64,000 nucleotides of DNA. Origin: Pontibacter russatus (GTDB taxonomy: Bacteria; Bacteroidota; Bacteroidia; Cytophagales; Hymenobacteraceae). Shown piece by piece: positions 34,398 through 41,826 of this stretch. The stretch spans positions 4,357,001 to 4,421,000 of the forward strand of contig NZ_CP047984.1 of assembly GCF_009931655.1 (NCBI RefSeq). The letters run 5' to 3'. A program made the translations under genes and the position numbers. A model generated the notes under the pieces. It was not told where the DNA came from. It did no database searches and worked only from the letters and a program-made list of their open reading frames with translations. The stretch's first letter is position 1, and the number at the start of each line of letters is the position of its first letter.

Positions 34398-34799
34398 ATG
34401 CGTAACGTAGAACATATAGGGATAGCAGTGAAAGACTTTAGCCAGGCGAACGCCCTATACTTCCAGCTTCTGGGAGTAGAACCGTATAAGACGGAGTTTG
34501 TTCCTTCCGAGAATGTGAACACCTCTTTCTTCAGGGTTGGCGGCACCAAAATAGAACTGCTGGAAGGGACGACCGAGGATAGCGCCATCAACAGGTATAT
34601 CCAGAAGCGCGGCGAGGGAATCCACCATATCGCTTTTGAAGTAGAGGATATATATAAGGAAATGGCGCGGCTGAAGCAGGAAGGTTTCACGCTGCTAAGC
34701 GACACACCCAAGAAGGGCGCCGACAACAAACTGGTGTGTTTCGTGCATCCCAGGAGCGCCAACGGCGTGCTGATAGAACTGACGCAGGAGATTTATTGA
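34398..34799 (+). CDS. mce: Methylmalonyl-CoA epimerase
   Basis: A 133-residue VOC-superfamily protein. Interconverts (R)- and (S)-methylmalonyl-CoA, linking propionyl-CoA catabolism to succinyl-CoA. It begins MRNVEHIGIAVKD, contains FFRVGGTKIELLEG near 45, HHIAFEV near 79 and HPRSANGVLIELTQ at the C-terminus, where the metal-binding His and Glu residues are expected. Divergent from the isc operon. Confidence 0.9.
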   Translation: MRNVEHIGIAVKDFSQANALYFQLLGVEPYKTEFVPSENVNTSFFRVGGTKIELLEGTTEDSAINRYIQKRGEGIHHIAFEVEDIYKEMARLKQEGFTLLSDTPKKGADNKLVCFVHPRSANGVLIELTQEIY

Positions 34800-34909
34800 C
34801 AGGTAGATTGGTGGTTGCTGATTGTCGATTGCTAAATGGCCCAATGGTTAAATTGTTAAAGGGGGAAATATTGGTATCTGACAAATCACATATACAGCTG
34901 TCTAACAAT

Positions 34910-34944
34910 CAACAACTAACAACCAACAACTAACAACCAACAAC
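34910..34944 (+). repeat. 14-bp tandem repeat in the tsaC leader
   Basis: CAACAACTAACAAC is repeated exactly at 34910-34923 and 34924-34937 and half again at 34938-34944, ending eight bases before the ATG. The A-rich leader may favour translation in Bacteroidota, which use few Shine-Dalgarno sites. Confidence 0.7.
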
Positions 34945-34951
34945 AAAAAGA

Positions 34952-35524
34952 ATGAACCCATTGATAAGCGCCGTGCAGGCGGCGGAGGAGGAACTGCTGC
35001 TGGGCAATGTAATACTTTACCCCACCGACACGGTCTGGGGAATCGGCTGCGACGCAGAGAACGTGGCTGCCGTGCAGAAGATCGTGAAGCTGAAAGAGCG
35101 CGAAGCTTCCAAGGCCATGATACTGCTGGTGGCCGACCAGCAGATGCTGCTCCACTATGTGCAGGCAGAGCCCGCCGACTTCGAACAGCTTGTCGAAATG
35201 CAGGAGCGGCCCACCACATACGTTTTCCCTAACCCAAAGAACTTGCCGAAGGAAGTGCTGGCGGAAGACGGCACAGTGGCGATCCGGGTAACAGCCGATC
35301 CGTTCTGCCACCGGTTGATCCGGCAATTAGGCCGCCCGATTGTCTCCACGTCGGCCAACATCAGCGGAGCGCCCACACCCCGTTCATTTGCAGATGTGTC
35401 CGAAGAAATAAAAGCGCGCGTGGATTACGTGGTGCCCTGGCGGCGGGAGGAAACGATGGATGCAAAGCCGTCCCGGATCATCAAAATTAACCCGGACGGC
35501 AGTAGGGAAGTGCTGCGCGACTGA
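34952..35524 (+). CDS. tsaC: L-threonylcarbamoyladenylate synthase
   Basis: Makes threonylcarbamoyl-AMP for the t6A modification of tRNA. Sua5/YciO/YrdC domain, 190 residues: YPTDTVWGIGCDA near 26, a KLKEREASKAMILLV stretch near 47 (KxR/SKxR-type motif), RPTTYVFPN near 89, and PIVSTSANISGAP near 129. It is the short TsaC type, without the Sua5 C-terminal domain. It is preceded by a repetitive A/C-rich leader. Confidence 0.9.
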   Translation: MNPLISAVQAAEEELLLGNVILYPTDTVWGIGCDAENVAAVQKIVKLKEREASKAMILLVADQQMLLHYVQAEPADFEQLVEMQERPTTYVFPNPKNLPKEVLAEDGTVAIRVTADPFCHRLIRQLGRPIVSTSANISGAPTPRSFADVSEEIKARVDYVVPWRREETMDAKPSRIIKINPDGSREVLRD

Positions 35525-35665
35525 GCCATATATACCTCGGGCACTGCCTCCAGATGTGGTTTATACACAAGCCATTATATGTAAGCTGTGCGATATATGG
35601 CATTGGCCGCCCGGCCGTTAATGTTTTATACAGCAGTTCGCACCCGTCTTAAATTAGTGTGATAT

Positions 35666-35694
35666 CCCCTATATAATTCAAAGCCATATAGGGG
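35666..35694 (+). terminator. TATATA-type hairpin after tsaC
   Basis: CCCCTATAT pairs with ATATAGGGG around an 11-nt loop, 142 bp past the tsaC stop codon. No T-run follows, so it may not terminate efficiently. Confidence 0.4.
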
Positions 35695-35810
35695 TTAAGG
35701 CGCAGGAGTGGAGGTATTATATCAGCGCATTAACCCGTGACCTTTTGGTTAAACCCGGATTGCAATATTCCTAATTCGAACCTGCAATTCGTAAATGAAA
35801 AGGTATTCCC

Positions 35811-35818
35811 TAATTTTG
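35811..35818 (+). promoter_or_regulatory. Bacteroidota -7 box for cca
   Basis: TAATTTTG matches the consensus, with transcription predicted to start near 35824, only 40 bases before the ATG. The predicted 5' end would fall on the hairpin below. Confidence 0.5.
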
Positions 35819-35820
35819 CA

Positions 35821-35853
35821 CCTCAGGCCGCGCCACCGTTGCCTGAGGTTTTT
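35821..35853 (+). promoter_or_regulatory. Leader hairpin in front of cca
   Basis: CCTCAGGC pairs with GCCTGAGG around a 12-nt loop, followed by TTTTT then GATTTTT. It resembles an intrinsic terminator but lies right at the predicted 5' end, 12 bp before the ATG. Confidence 0.5.
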
Positions 35854-35864
35854 GATTTTTAGAG

Positions 35865-37289
35865 ATGGATAAAGTAGAACTACCGGAACACCCCATATTT
35901 CAGGTCATAGCCGGGGCCGCCGCTGAGTTAGACACCGATGCCTATGTTATCGGGGGCTTTGTGCGCGATCTTATATTGAAGCGGCCCTCCAAGGATATAG
36001 ACATCGTGTGTGTGGGCGACGGCATTGCGATGGCAGCCATGGTGGCGCAAAAACTGCCGCACAGGCCCAAGGTGGCCGTGTTCAAAAATTTCGGGACCGC
36101 CATGCTGCGCGCCGATGAGTGGGAGGTGGAGTTTGTGGGGGCGCGCAAGGAGTCGTACCGGGAGCACTCGCGGAAGCCAGAGGTGGCGCAGGGCACACTG
36201 GACGACGACCTGAAACGCCGCGACTTCACCATCAATGCCCTGGGCATCAGCCTGAACAAGCAGAATTATGGGGAACTGATTGACGAATTCGGTGGGGTGA
36301 AGGATATGAAGCGCAAACTCATCCGGACACCGCTGGAGCCGGGCATCACCTTCTCCGACGACCCGCTGCGCATGATGCGCGCCATCCGCTTTGCCTCCCA
36401 GCTGGGCTTCGATATTGACCCGGACACGTTTGATGCCATCGCAGACAACAGGGAGCGCATCCGGATTGTGTCGCAGGAGCGCATCACGGACGAGCTGAAC
36501 AAAATCATCCTCTCGCCCACGCCCTCATACGGCTTCAAACTGCTGTTCGTGTCGGGACTGCTGCAACTCATCTTCCCGAAGATGACGGAGCTGCAGGGGG
36601 TGGAAACCATCAACGGCAACTCGCACAAGGACAATTTCTACCACACCCTGCAGGTGCTCGACAATGTGGCGGAGGTGTCGGATGACCTGTGGCTGCGCTG
36701 GGCGGCCATCATGCACGACATTGCCAAACCTGACACTAAGCGCTACTCGCCCAAGGTGGGCTGGACTTTCCACGGGCATGAGGACCGGGGCGCCCGCATG
36801 GTGCCGAAGTTGTTCAAAGACCTGAAACTGCCCCTGAACGAGCACATGAAGTTTGTGCAGAAACTGGTAAGACTGCACCTGCGCCCGATTGCCCTGGTAA
36901 AGGAAACCGTGACCGACTCTGCCTTGCGCCGCCTGCTGTTTGAAGCCGGTGATGATGTGGAGGCGCTGATGGCGCTGTGCCGCGCCGACATCACCTCCAA
37001 GAATGACACGAAAGTGAAGCGCTACCTGCAGAATTTCGACAAGGTGGAGAAGCGCCTGGTGGAGGTGGAGGAGAGCGATAAACTGCGCAATTTTCAGCCG
37101 GTGATAACGGGCGAGGTGATTATGGAAACCTTCGGCCTGAAACCATCCAAAACAGTGGGAGAACTGAAAGAGGCGCTGACAGAGGCGATTCTGGAAGGGA
37201 AAGTAAGGAATGAGTTTGACGAAGCCTTCGCCTTCCTTTTAGCGAAAGGAGAGGAGAGGGGGCTTCGTCAAGAGCACTCAAACAACTAA
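35865..37289 (+). CDS. cca: tRNA nucleotidyltransferase (CCA-adding), with HD domain
   Basis: Adds or repairs CCA at tRNA 3' ends. N-terminal class II nucleotidyltransferase domain: VIGGFVRDLI near 28 and DIDIVCVGDG near 46 (the catalytic Asp pair), then RRDFTINALG near 120 and a PDDPLRMMRAIR-type loop (FSDDPLRMMRAIRFA). A phosphohydrolase-like HD domain follows (MHDIAKPDTK near 283). Length 474 fits the bacterial form with HD. Single gene, followed by two hairpins; start chosen at ATG 35865. Confidence 0.92.
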   Translation: MDKVELPEHPIFQVIAGAAAELDTDAYVIGGFVRDLILKRPSKDIDIVCVGDGIAMAAMVAQKLPHRPKVAVFKNFGTAMLRADEWEVEFVGARKESYREHSRKPEVAQGTLDDDLKRRDFTINALGISLNKQNYGELIDEFGGVKDMKRKLIRTPLEPGITFSDDPLRMMRAIRFASQLGFDIDPDTFDAIADNRERIRIVSQERITDELNKIILSPTPSYGFKLLFVSGLLQLIFPKMTELQGVETINGNSHKDNFYHTLQVLDNVAEVSDDLWLRWAAIMHDIAKPDTKRYSPKVGWTFHGHEDRGARMVPKLFKDLKLPLNEHMKFVQKLVRLHLRPIALVKETVTDSALRRLLFEAGDDVEALMALCRADITSKNDTKVKRYLQNFDKVEKRLVEVEESDKLRNFQPVITGEVIMETFGLKPSKTVGELKEALTEAILEGKVRNEFDEAFAFLLAKGEERGLRQEHSNN

Positions 37290-37384
37290 ACAAACGTCAT
37301 TATTAAAATAAACGGATGCAGTATTCCTTTATTATATAACACGAGTTGCGGCATATAAAACCACCCAACCTTTATAATCAAAAA

Positions 37385-37420
37385 TCCGCCTCTACCCCTA
37401 CAGTAAGGGGTAAGGGCGGA
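37385..37420 (+). terminator. Hairpin after cca
   Basis: TCCGCC pairs with GGCGGA and, inside, CCCCT pairs with AGGGG. It lies 95 bp past the stop codon without a T-run. Confidence 0.45.
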
Positions 37421-37494
37421 GTATGCTTCGGCAGTGCGTATAGCTGGCAGCCGGGGTTATAGTTTTATGTTGTACTAATGGCGGATTTGAGGAT

Positions 37495-37534
37495 AGCAGG
37501 CCGGTATATAGGGTTATATATAAACCAGCCTGCT
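37495..37534 (-). terminator. Hairpin after the PspC-domain gene
   Basis: AGCAGGC and GGT pair with ACC and GCCTGCT across an AT-rich loop containing TATATA. It is 30 bp past the stop codon of the minus-strand gene; no T-run follows. Confidence 0.45.
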
Positions 37535-37563
37535 GTTGTAACAGCGTAATACGACACCCATCT

Positions 37564-40065
37564 TTAGCGGCGCTTTACGCTGCTTGGCCCGCTGCTGTCG
37601 ATGGTGGTGTCGGTAGGGTTGCCTTTGTAGGTGATGCGGCTGGCGCCGGATGCCTGGGCGCGCAGTGTGTTGGTGGCATATACCTCAGCCGCACTGGCGC
37701 CGGTCACGTCCGCGTCTACGGAGCTTGCCTCCAGGTTCTCGGCATCCACAACGCCTGCTCCCGTCACGTCCAGCTCAAAGTTCTCGGCGCGGCCTGTGAA
37801 CTTGCTGATGCAGGCCCCGGCTATGTCCACTTTCAGGTCACGCACATCCAGCTCAGCGGTTGATTTAATGGCCCCCGCCAGGTTCAGCCGCAGCGCATCG
37901 GTGTTAATCCTTCCTATATCTGCCTTTATGGCCCCACCCAAGTCGATTTCGCGGTAGTTGGGAGACACAATCTGAATCAGCACCGGCTCCCTGTCATCAA
38001 AAAGCTCGATGTTCTTTTCGGTGAAGCCGATGCGCAGTTCCTGTCCAAGCTTCTCCACCTTCATGCGCCGCAGTTCCCTGTCCTCGGCCCGCACGCGCAC
38101 GCTGTAGCTGTCGCCCTGTTTCAGCTGCACATGGTAGGGACCGCTAACCGTCACCTCATCAAAGTCGCTGAAGTCGAACGTCTGGACATTGTCGCTGTAT
38201 GCGCTCTCGTCAAGCAGCACACTGCCCCTGATGTTGTCGATGTCACTGCCTGCATCATACCCTGCTGTTTCGGTCTCATCAGTGTCCAGCGTGTCGGCGG
38301 CGCAGGTCAGGCACTCCAGCTGGCTGCCGTTCGCCTGCCAGGTGTTGCGCACGATTTTGTCCACATCGTAGTTCTGGGCGAAGGCGGCGTCCGGCAGCAG
38401 GTACGTAAACTCACGGGTCAGGCGCAGCGGCTTGTTTTGTGGCAGCATCAGCGTGATGCTGAGGTCCTGGTCCCGGAACCGGGCGTTCTCCTTAAACTCG
38501 TAGCTGTTGTCGAAGCGGATAACAGAGTCCTGCTGCACCACGCGGTAGGTGATCATGCGGGCGTTGCGCTTTGCCTCCTCCTCCGTTCTTCCCTTTGCCT
38601 CAGCGCGCTGAACAACCTCTACGTCATTGCTGTTGTGGGCGCGCACGTCGAAGTAGATGTTATCATAGTCCAGGCTGGTGTTGTAAGCGTCCAGCGTCAG
38701 GGTGCCGTAGCCGGACACCGGGATAGTCTTAGAAGTAACTACCTCGCCGGTTCGGCGGAAATTCGCGCTGTAGACGCCGATGGTGGCCGCCATGGTGAAA
38801 AGGCTCACCAGCCACACCCCGAACATCGACCACCCCACAATCGGACGCAGGAAGATGCGCTTGGCCAGCAGGCTCACCGCCAGGATGATGAGGAACAGAA
38901 GGGGAATCAGACCTGCAAAAAAACCTGCAACCAGTCCGAGCCGGGGAAAGCCCCCGAGAAGCACGGAGGCCGGAAAATCATTAGGAAAGATATATTGGGG
39001 GTCGTCAACAAGGCCAAGGGAAACAAAAAACGTGGAGAAGAGGGCAATGGTGAGGCCGATGGACACCACCAGCAGGATGATGCCAGCCCCTACCCGTATG
39101 AGCGTGATCAGGAAAGCGAGGACAGGCCCCAGCACCCTGCCCAGCCAGTTAAAGATCTGGGACACCAACCGCACGGGCAGCAGGATAACTTTAGCCAAGG
39201 TGCTTTCCCGGCCGTTGCTGTCCTTCATGTTCAGGTTGTCTTTCAGCGTTTTCTCAATGCCGGCCAGCGTCACCGGGTCGCCCTGCATCTGCATGCGCTC
39301 GGTCAGGGTAACGGCTTCGGGCATGGCCACCCAAAGCACGATATAGGCAATCACGCCGAAGCCTCCCAGGAAGATGGAGAGCATGAACAGGATGCGGACA
39401 GCCGTGATGTCGATGCCGAAATACTTGGCGATGCCGCTCGCCACCCCGGCCAGTTTTTTGTCGTCGGGGTCGCGGAACAGCTTCCGGGCGGTGGTTTCCG
39501 GCAGTTGGGCGTTCTCCGGCATCGCTATCCACAGCACCGCATACAGCACCACGCCCATCGCAGCCGATATGCCCGCCGATAAAAGGCCCAGCAGCACAAA
39601 CAGCACGAAGAACAGCCTGATCCACAGCGGGTCCACGTTCAGGTAGTTGGCGATACCCGCCGAAACCCCTGAGATGACCTTTCGGTTCACGTCGCGGAAC
39701 AGCCTTCTGGGCCCGGTGGTGGTATAGGTGCTATACTCAGCTTCGGGCTCGGGCGCAGCCTGTCCCGGCTGTGGGTTAGGGCGCTCCTCTTCCTCCGGGT
39801 CCAGCACCTCAAAGTCCGTCACATTGCCCATCCGCGCCATCAGGTACTCCACATCCTCCAAAGAGATTACCTGCTTGCCGGGGGAGAGCCTTGCGGAGAA
39901 GATCTCGGCGATGCGTGCCTCGATGTCGGCCACGATTTCCTCATGTCCCTCATAGTTGGAGAAATAAGTTCTGATGGAGGCAAGGTATCTGCTGAGCTGC
40001 TCGTAGCCATCCTCTTCTATATGGAAGATGATGCTTTGCAAGTTGATGCTTATGTTCTTTTTCAT
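37564..40065 (-). CDS. PspC/DUF2807 membrane protein with PadR partner
   Basis: An 833-residue inner-membrane protein. N-terminal helical region (residues 1-95), then two PspC domains in tandem (TGPRRLFRDVNRKVISGV near 116 and ARKLFRDPDDKKLAGVASG near 192), each with a hydrophobic helix, further membrane helices to about 440, and a C-terminal right-handed beta-helix-like DUF2807 (GIN) domain with repeated short strands (about 620-830). PspC domains are linked to phage-shock/envelope-stress control in E. coli; DUF2807 is of unknown function and common in Bacteroidota. It overlaps the padR stop codon by ATGA, so the two genes are coupled. Confidence 0.85.
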   Translation of the reverse strand: MKKNISINLQSIIFHIEEDGYEQLSRYLASIRTYFSNYEGHEEIVADIEARIAEIFSARLSPGKQVISLEDVEYLMARMGNVTDFEVLDPEEEERPNPQPGQAAPEPEAEYSTYTTTGPRRLFRDVNRKVISGVSAGIANYLNVDPLWIRLFFVLFVLLGLLSAGISAAMGVVLYAVLWIAMPENAQLPETTARKLFRDPDDKKLAGVASGIAKYFGIDITAVRILFMLSIFLGGFGVIAYIVLWVAMPEAVTLTERMQMQGDPVTLAGIEKTLKDNLNMKDSNGRESTLAKVILLPVRLVSQIFNWLGRVLGPVLAFLITLIRVGAGIILLVVSIGLTIALFSTFFVSLGLVDDPQYIFPNDFPASVLLGGFPRLGLVAGFFAGLIPLLFLIILAVSLLAKRIFLRPIVGWSMFGVWLVSLFTMAATIGVYSANFRRTGEVVTSKTIPVSGYGTLTLDAYNTSLDYDNIYFDVRAHNSNDVEVVQRAEAKGRTEEEAKRNARMITYRVVQQDSVIRFDNSYEFKENARFRDQDLSITLMLPQNKPLRLTREFTYLLPDAAFAQNYDVDKIVRNTWQANGSQLECLTCAADTLDTDETETAGYDAGSDIDNIRGSVLLDESAYSDNVQTFDFSDFDEVTVSGPYHVQLKQGDSYSVRVRAEDRELRRMKVEKLGQELRIGFTEKNIELFDDREPVLIQIVSPNYREIDLGGAIKADIGRINTDALRLNLAGAIKSTAELDVRDLKVDIAGACISKFTGRAENFELDVTGAGVVDAENLEASSVDADVTGASAAEVYATNTLRAQASGASRITYKGNPTDTTIDSSGPSSVKRR

Positions 40066-40406
40066 AATTGCTGCGCTTTCTTGTTAAGGATAATGTATTC
40101 GGTGGAGGCAACTAAGTCAGACCAGGTCAGGCGAAGCTGCTCTAAGAATTCGCGTCCGGTTTCGGTAAGGGTGTAGTATTTGCGGGGCGGCCCGGAAGTG
40201 GACTCCACCCAGTTATAGTCGAGAAGCGACGCGTTTTTGAGGCGGGTGAGCAGGGGGTAGAGCGTACCCTCCACAACGATCATTCTGGCCGCTGTCAGCT
40301 CCTCCAGCATATCTGACGCATATACTTCACCACGAGAGATAATCTCAAGGATGCAGAACTCCAGAATTCCCTTCCGCATCTGCACTTGTGTGTTTTCTAC
40401 TTTCAT
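40062..40406 (-). CDS. PadR family transcriptional regulator
   Basis: A 114-residue winged-helix regulator. I start at the ATG at 40406 (MKVENTQVQMRKG), because an earlier in-frame codon at 40433 lies inside the -7 box (40431-40438). The sequence LEFCILEIISRGEVYASDML..GTLYPLLTRLK and GPPRKYYTLTETGREFL are characteristic of PadR domains (helix-turn-helix plus beta-wing). It most likely represses its own promoter and the downstream PspC gene, a common Bacteroidota arrangement. Confidence 0.9.
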   Translation of the reverse strand: MKVENTQVQMRKGILEFCILEIISRGEVYASDMLEELTAARMIVVEGTLYPLLTRLKNASLLDYNWVESTSGPPRKYYTLTETGREFLEQLRLTWSDLVASTEYIILNKKAQQL

Positions 40407-40430
40407 GATGATTCCGTTATAGTGTTGAGG

Positions 40431-40438
40431 CAAATATA
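40431..40438 (-). promoter_or_regulatory. -7 box of the padR promoter
   Basis: Minus-strand TATATTTG, with a TTG (complement of 40459-40461) 20 bp upstream, which is the expected spacing for the -33 element. Strongest promoter prediction in the window. Confidence 0.65.
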
Positions 40439-40442
40439 TGAT

Positions 40443-40467
40443 AAGGTACTATGTAAAGCAAGGTACT
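40443..40467 (-). promoter_or_regulatory. Direct repeats in the padR promoter (operator candidate)
   Basis: AAGGTACT occurs at 40443-40450 and again at 40460-40467; the second copy overlaps the -33 TTG and the first lies between -33 and -7. Such placement fits binding sites for the PadR protein itself, but no experimental data are available. Confidence 0.4.
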
Positions 40468-40534
40468 GTTTAAAAATAATTACGCGCGTTCTCCCAAATA
40501 GTTGACATCCATTCGGTTTATATTAATTAATTAG

Positions 40535-40542
40535 TATTTTTG
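40535..40542 (+). promoter_or_regulatory. Possible -7 box upstream of the PorV-like gene
   Basis: TATTTTTG fits TAnnTTTG; it is 142 bp before the ATG at 40685, and the nearest TTG (40502) is 30 bp upstream, too far for good spacing. Confidence 0.35.
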
Positions 40543-40684
40543 GATTGAAATTTATGTGCTCCGCCGACAACTAAAATAGGTCAGGCGGTGTTGCAGAGGG
40601 AATTAAAGACACCAGGTGCCGCGCTGAACGGTGTTGAAAAAGTGCATTAAAGTTTTGCTCGTGATATAACCTTTACCCTTACAG

Positions 40685-41785
40685 ATGATCAGATTCACCT
40701 TTCGCTGCCTGCTGGCTGCGGTCCTGCTTTTCTCCTGGTCGTCAGCCATGGCACAGTTGTCCACCCCCAAATACAGCAACGAGTTCCTGAACATAGGCGT
40801 GGGCGGCCGGGCGCTGGGCATGGGCAACGTGCAGGCCGCCATCACGGACGACGCCACCTCCGGCTACTGGAACCCGGCGGGCCTGCTGCGCCTCCGGCAC
40901 CGGTATAACGTCAGCCTGATGCACTCGGAGCTTTTCGCCGGCATTGCCAAAAACGACTTTGCCAGCTTTGCCATGCCCCTCGACACCAACAGTGCGCTCG
41001 CTGTCTCCGTCATCCGGTTGGGTGTGGACGACATCGCAGACACGCGCCGCCTGCAAAACGAGTACGGCTATATCCAGTACGACAGCATCCGCTTCTTCTC
41101 TGTGGCCGACTATGCCATGCTCCTGTCTTATGCCCGCCGCAGCAACCTCGTGCCGGGGCTGATGCTGGGCGCTACGGCAAAGGTTATATATAGAAACGTG
41201 GGGGAGTTTGCCAATGCCTATGGCTTCGGGGTGGATGTGGGGGGCCAGCTGCAGCGCGGCAACTGGCAATTCGGCCTGATGGCCAAGGATATCACCACCA
41301 CCTTCACCGCCTGGACCCACAACGTGGAGGAACTGGAGGAGGCTTACCTGCAAACCGGGAACGACTTGCCGGTGAACACGGCGGAACTGACGCTGCCGCG
41401 GGTGGTGCTGGGCGTCGGGCGCTCCTTTCAGTTCAATGAGAAACTCGCAGCCCTCGTGGCCGCTGACCTGGACTTCACCTTCGACGGCAAGCGCAACGTG
41501 TGGCTCAAATCGGATGTGGTGTCAGTGGACCCGCACGTCGGGCTCGAGCTGGCCTATGCCAACGCCGTATTTGTGCGGGGCGGCATCAACAACTATCAGG
41601 AGACGGTAGACTTTGACGGCGGCACCACCAGGCGTCTGCAGCCCAACTTCGGGGTGGGCGTGAAGACCTCTGGCCTCAGCCTCGACCTTGCCCTTTCACG
41701 CGTCAACAACAGTGAGCGCAATGCCGTGGGGGGCGCCAACACCTCTTCCGTGATTGTATCCCTTGCCTACGCATTCGACAAATAG
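40685..41785 (+). CDS. PorV/PorQ-like outer-membrane barrel
   Basis: A 366-residue exported protein with a signal peptide ending SAMAQ near residue 24. NIGVGGRALGMGNVQAA and ATSGYWNPAGL near 38 to 62 are the N-terminal motif of the PorV/PorQ/UPF0164 beta-barrel family (FadL-like). The remainder is barrel strands. The C25 protease gene follows 41 bp downstream, so the pair may work together in T9SS maturation, as PorV with PorU does. The order and size differ from canonical porU-porV, so I do not name it porV. Confidence 0.8.
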   Translation: MIRFTFRCLLAAVLLFSWSSAMAQLSTPKYSNEFLNIGVGGRALGMGNVQAAITDDATSGYWNPAGLLRLRHRYNVSLMHSELFAGIAKNDFASFAMPLDTNSALAVSVIRLGVDDIADTRRLQNEYGYIQYDSIRFFSVADYAMLLSYARRSNLVPGLMLGATAKVIYRNVGEFANAYGFGVDVGGQLQRGNWQFGLMAKDITTTFTAWTHNVEELEEAYLQTGNDLPVNTAELTLPRVVLGVGRSFQFNEKLAALVAADLDFTFDGKRNVWLKSDVVSVDPHVGLELAYANAVFVRGGINNYQETVDFDGGTTRRLQPNFGVGVKTSGLSLDLALSRVNNSERNAVGGANTSSVIVSLAYAFDK

Positions 41786-41826
41786 CCCAGAGCTTCTTCT
41801 AAGTACCTTTTGACATGCTATATATA

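Larger units (their letters stand above)
35525..35864. other. Intergenic region between tsaC and cca
   Basis: A 340-bp spacer with two hairpins (35666-35694 and 35821-35853) and a -7 box (35811-35818). TATATA words cluster here. No gene or RNA is recognised. Confidence 0.5.

Noticed and set aside
38131..39582. 483-codon open frame on the plus strand opposite the PspC/DUF2807 gene
   Set aside because: Long antisense frames are expected in GC-rich DNA. The product has no recognisable domain and is rich in His, Gln and Arg from frame shadowing, while the minus strand encodes a clear multi-domain protein.
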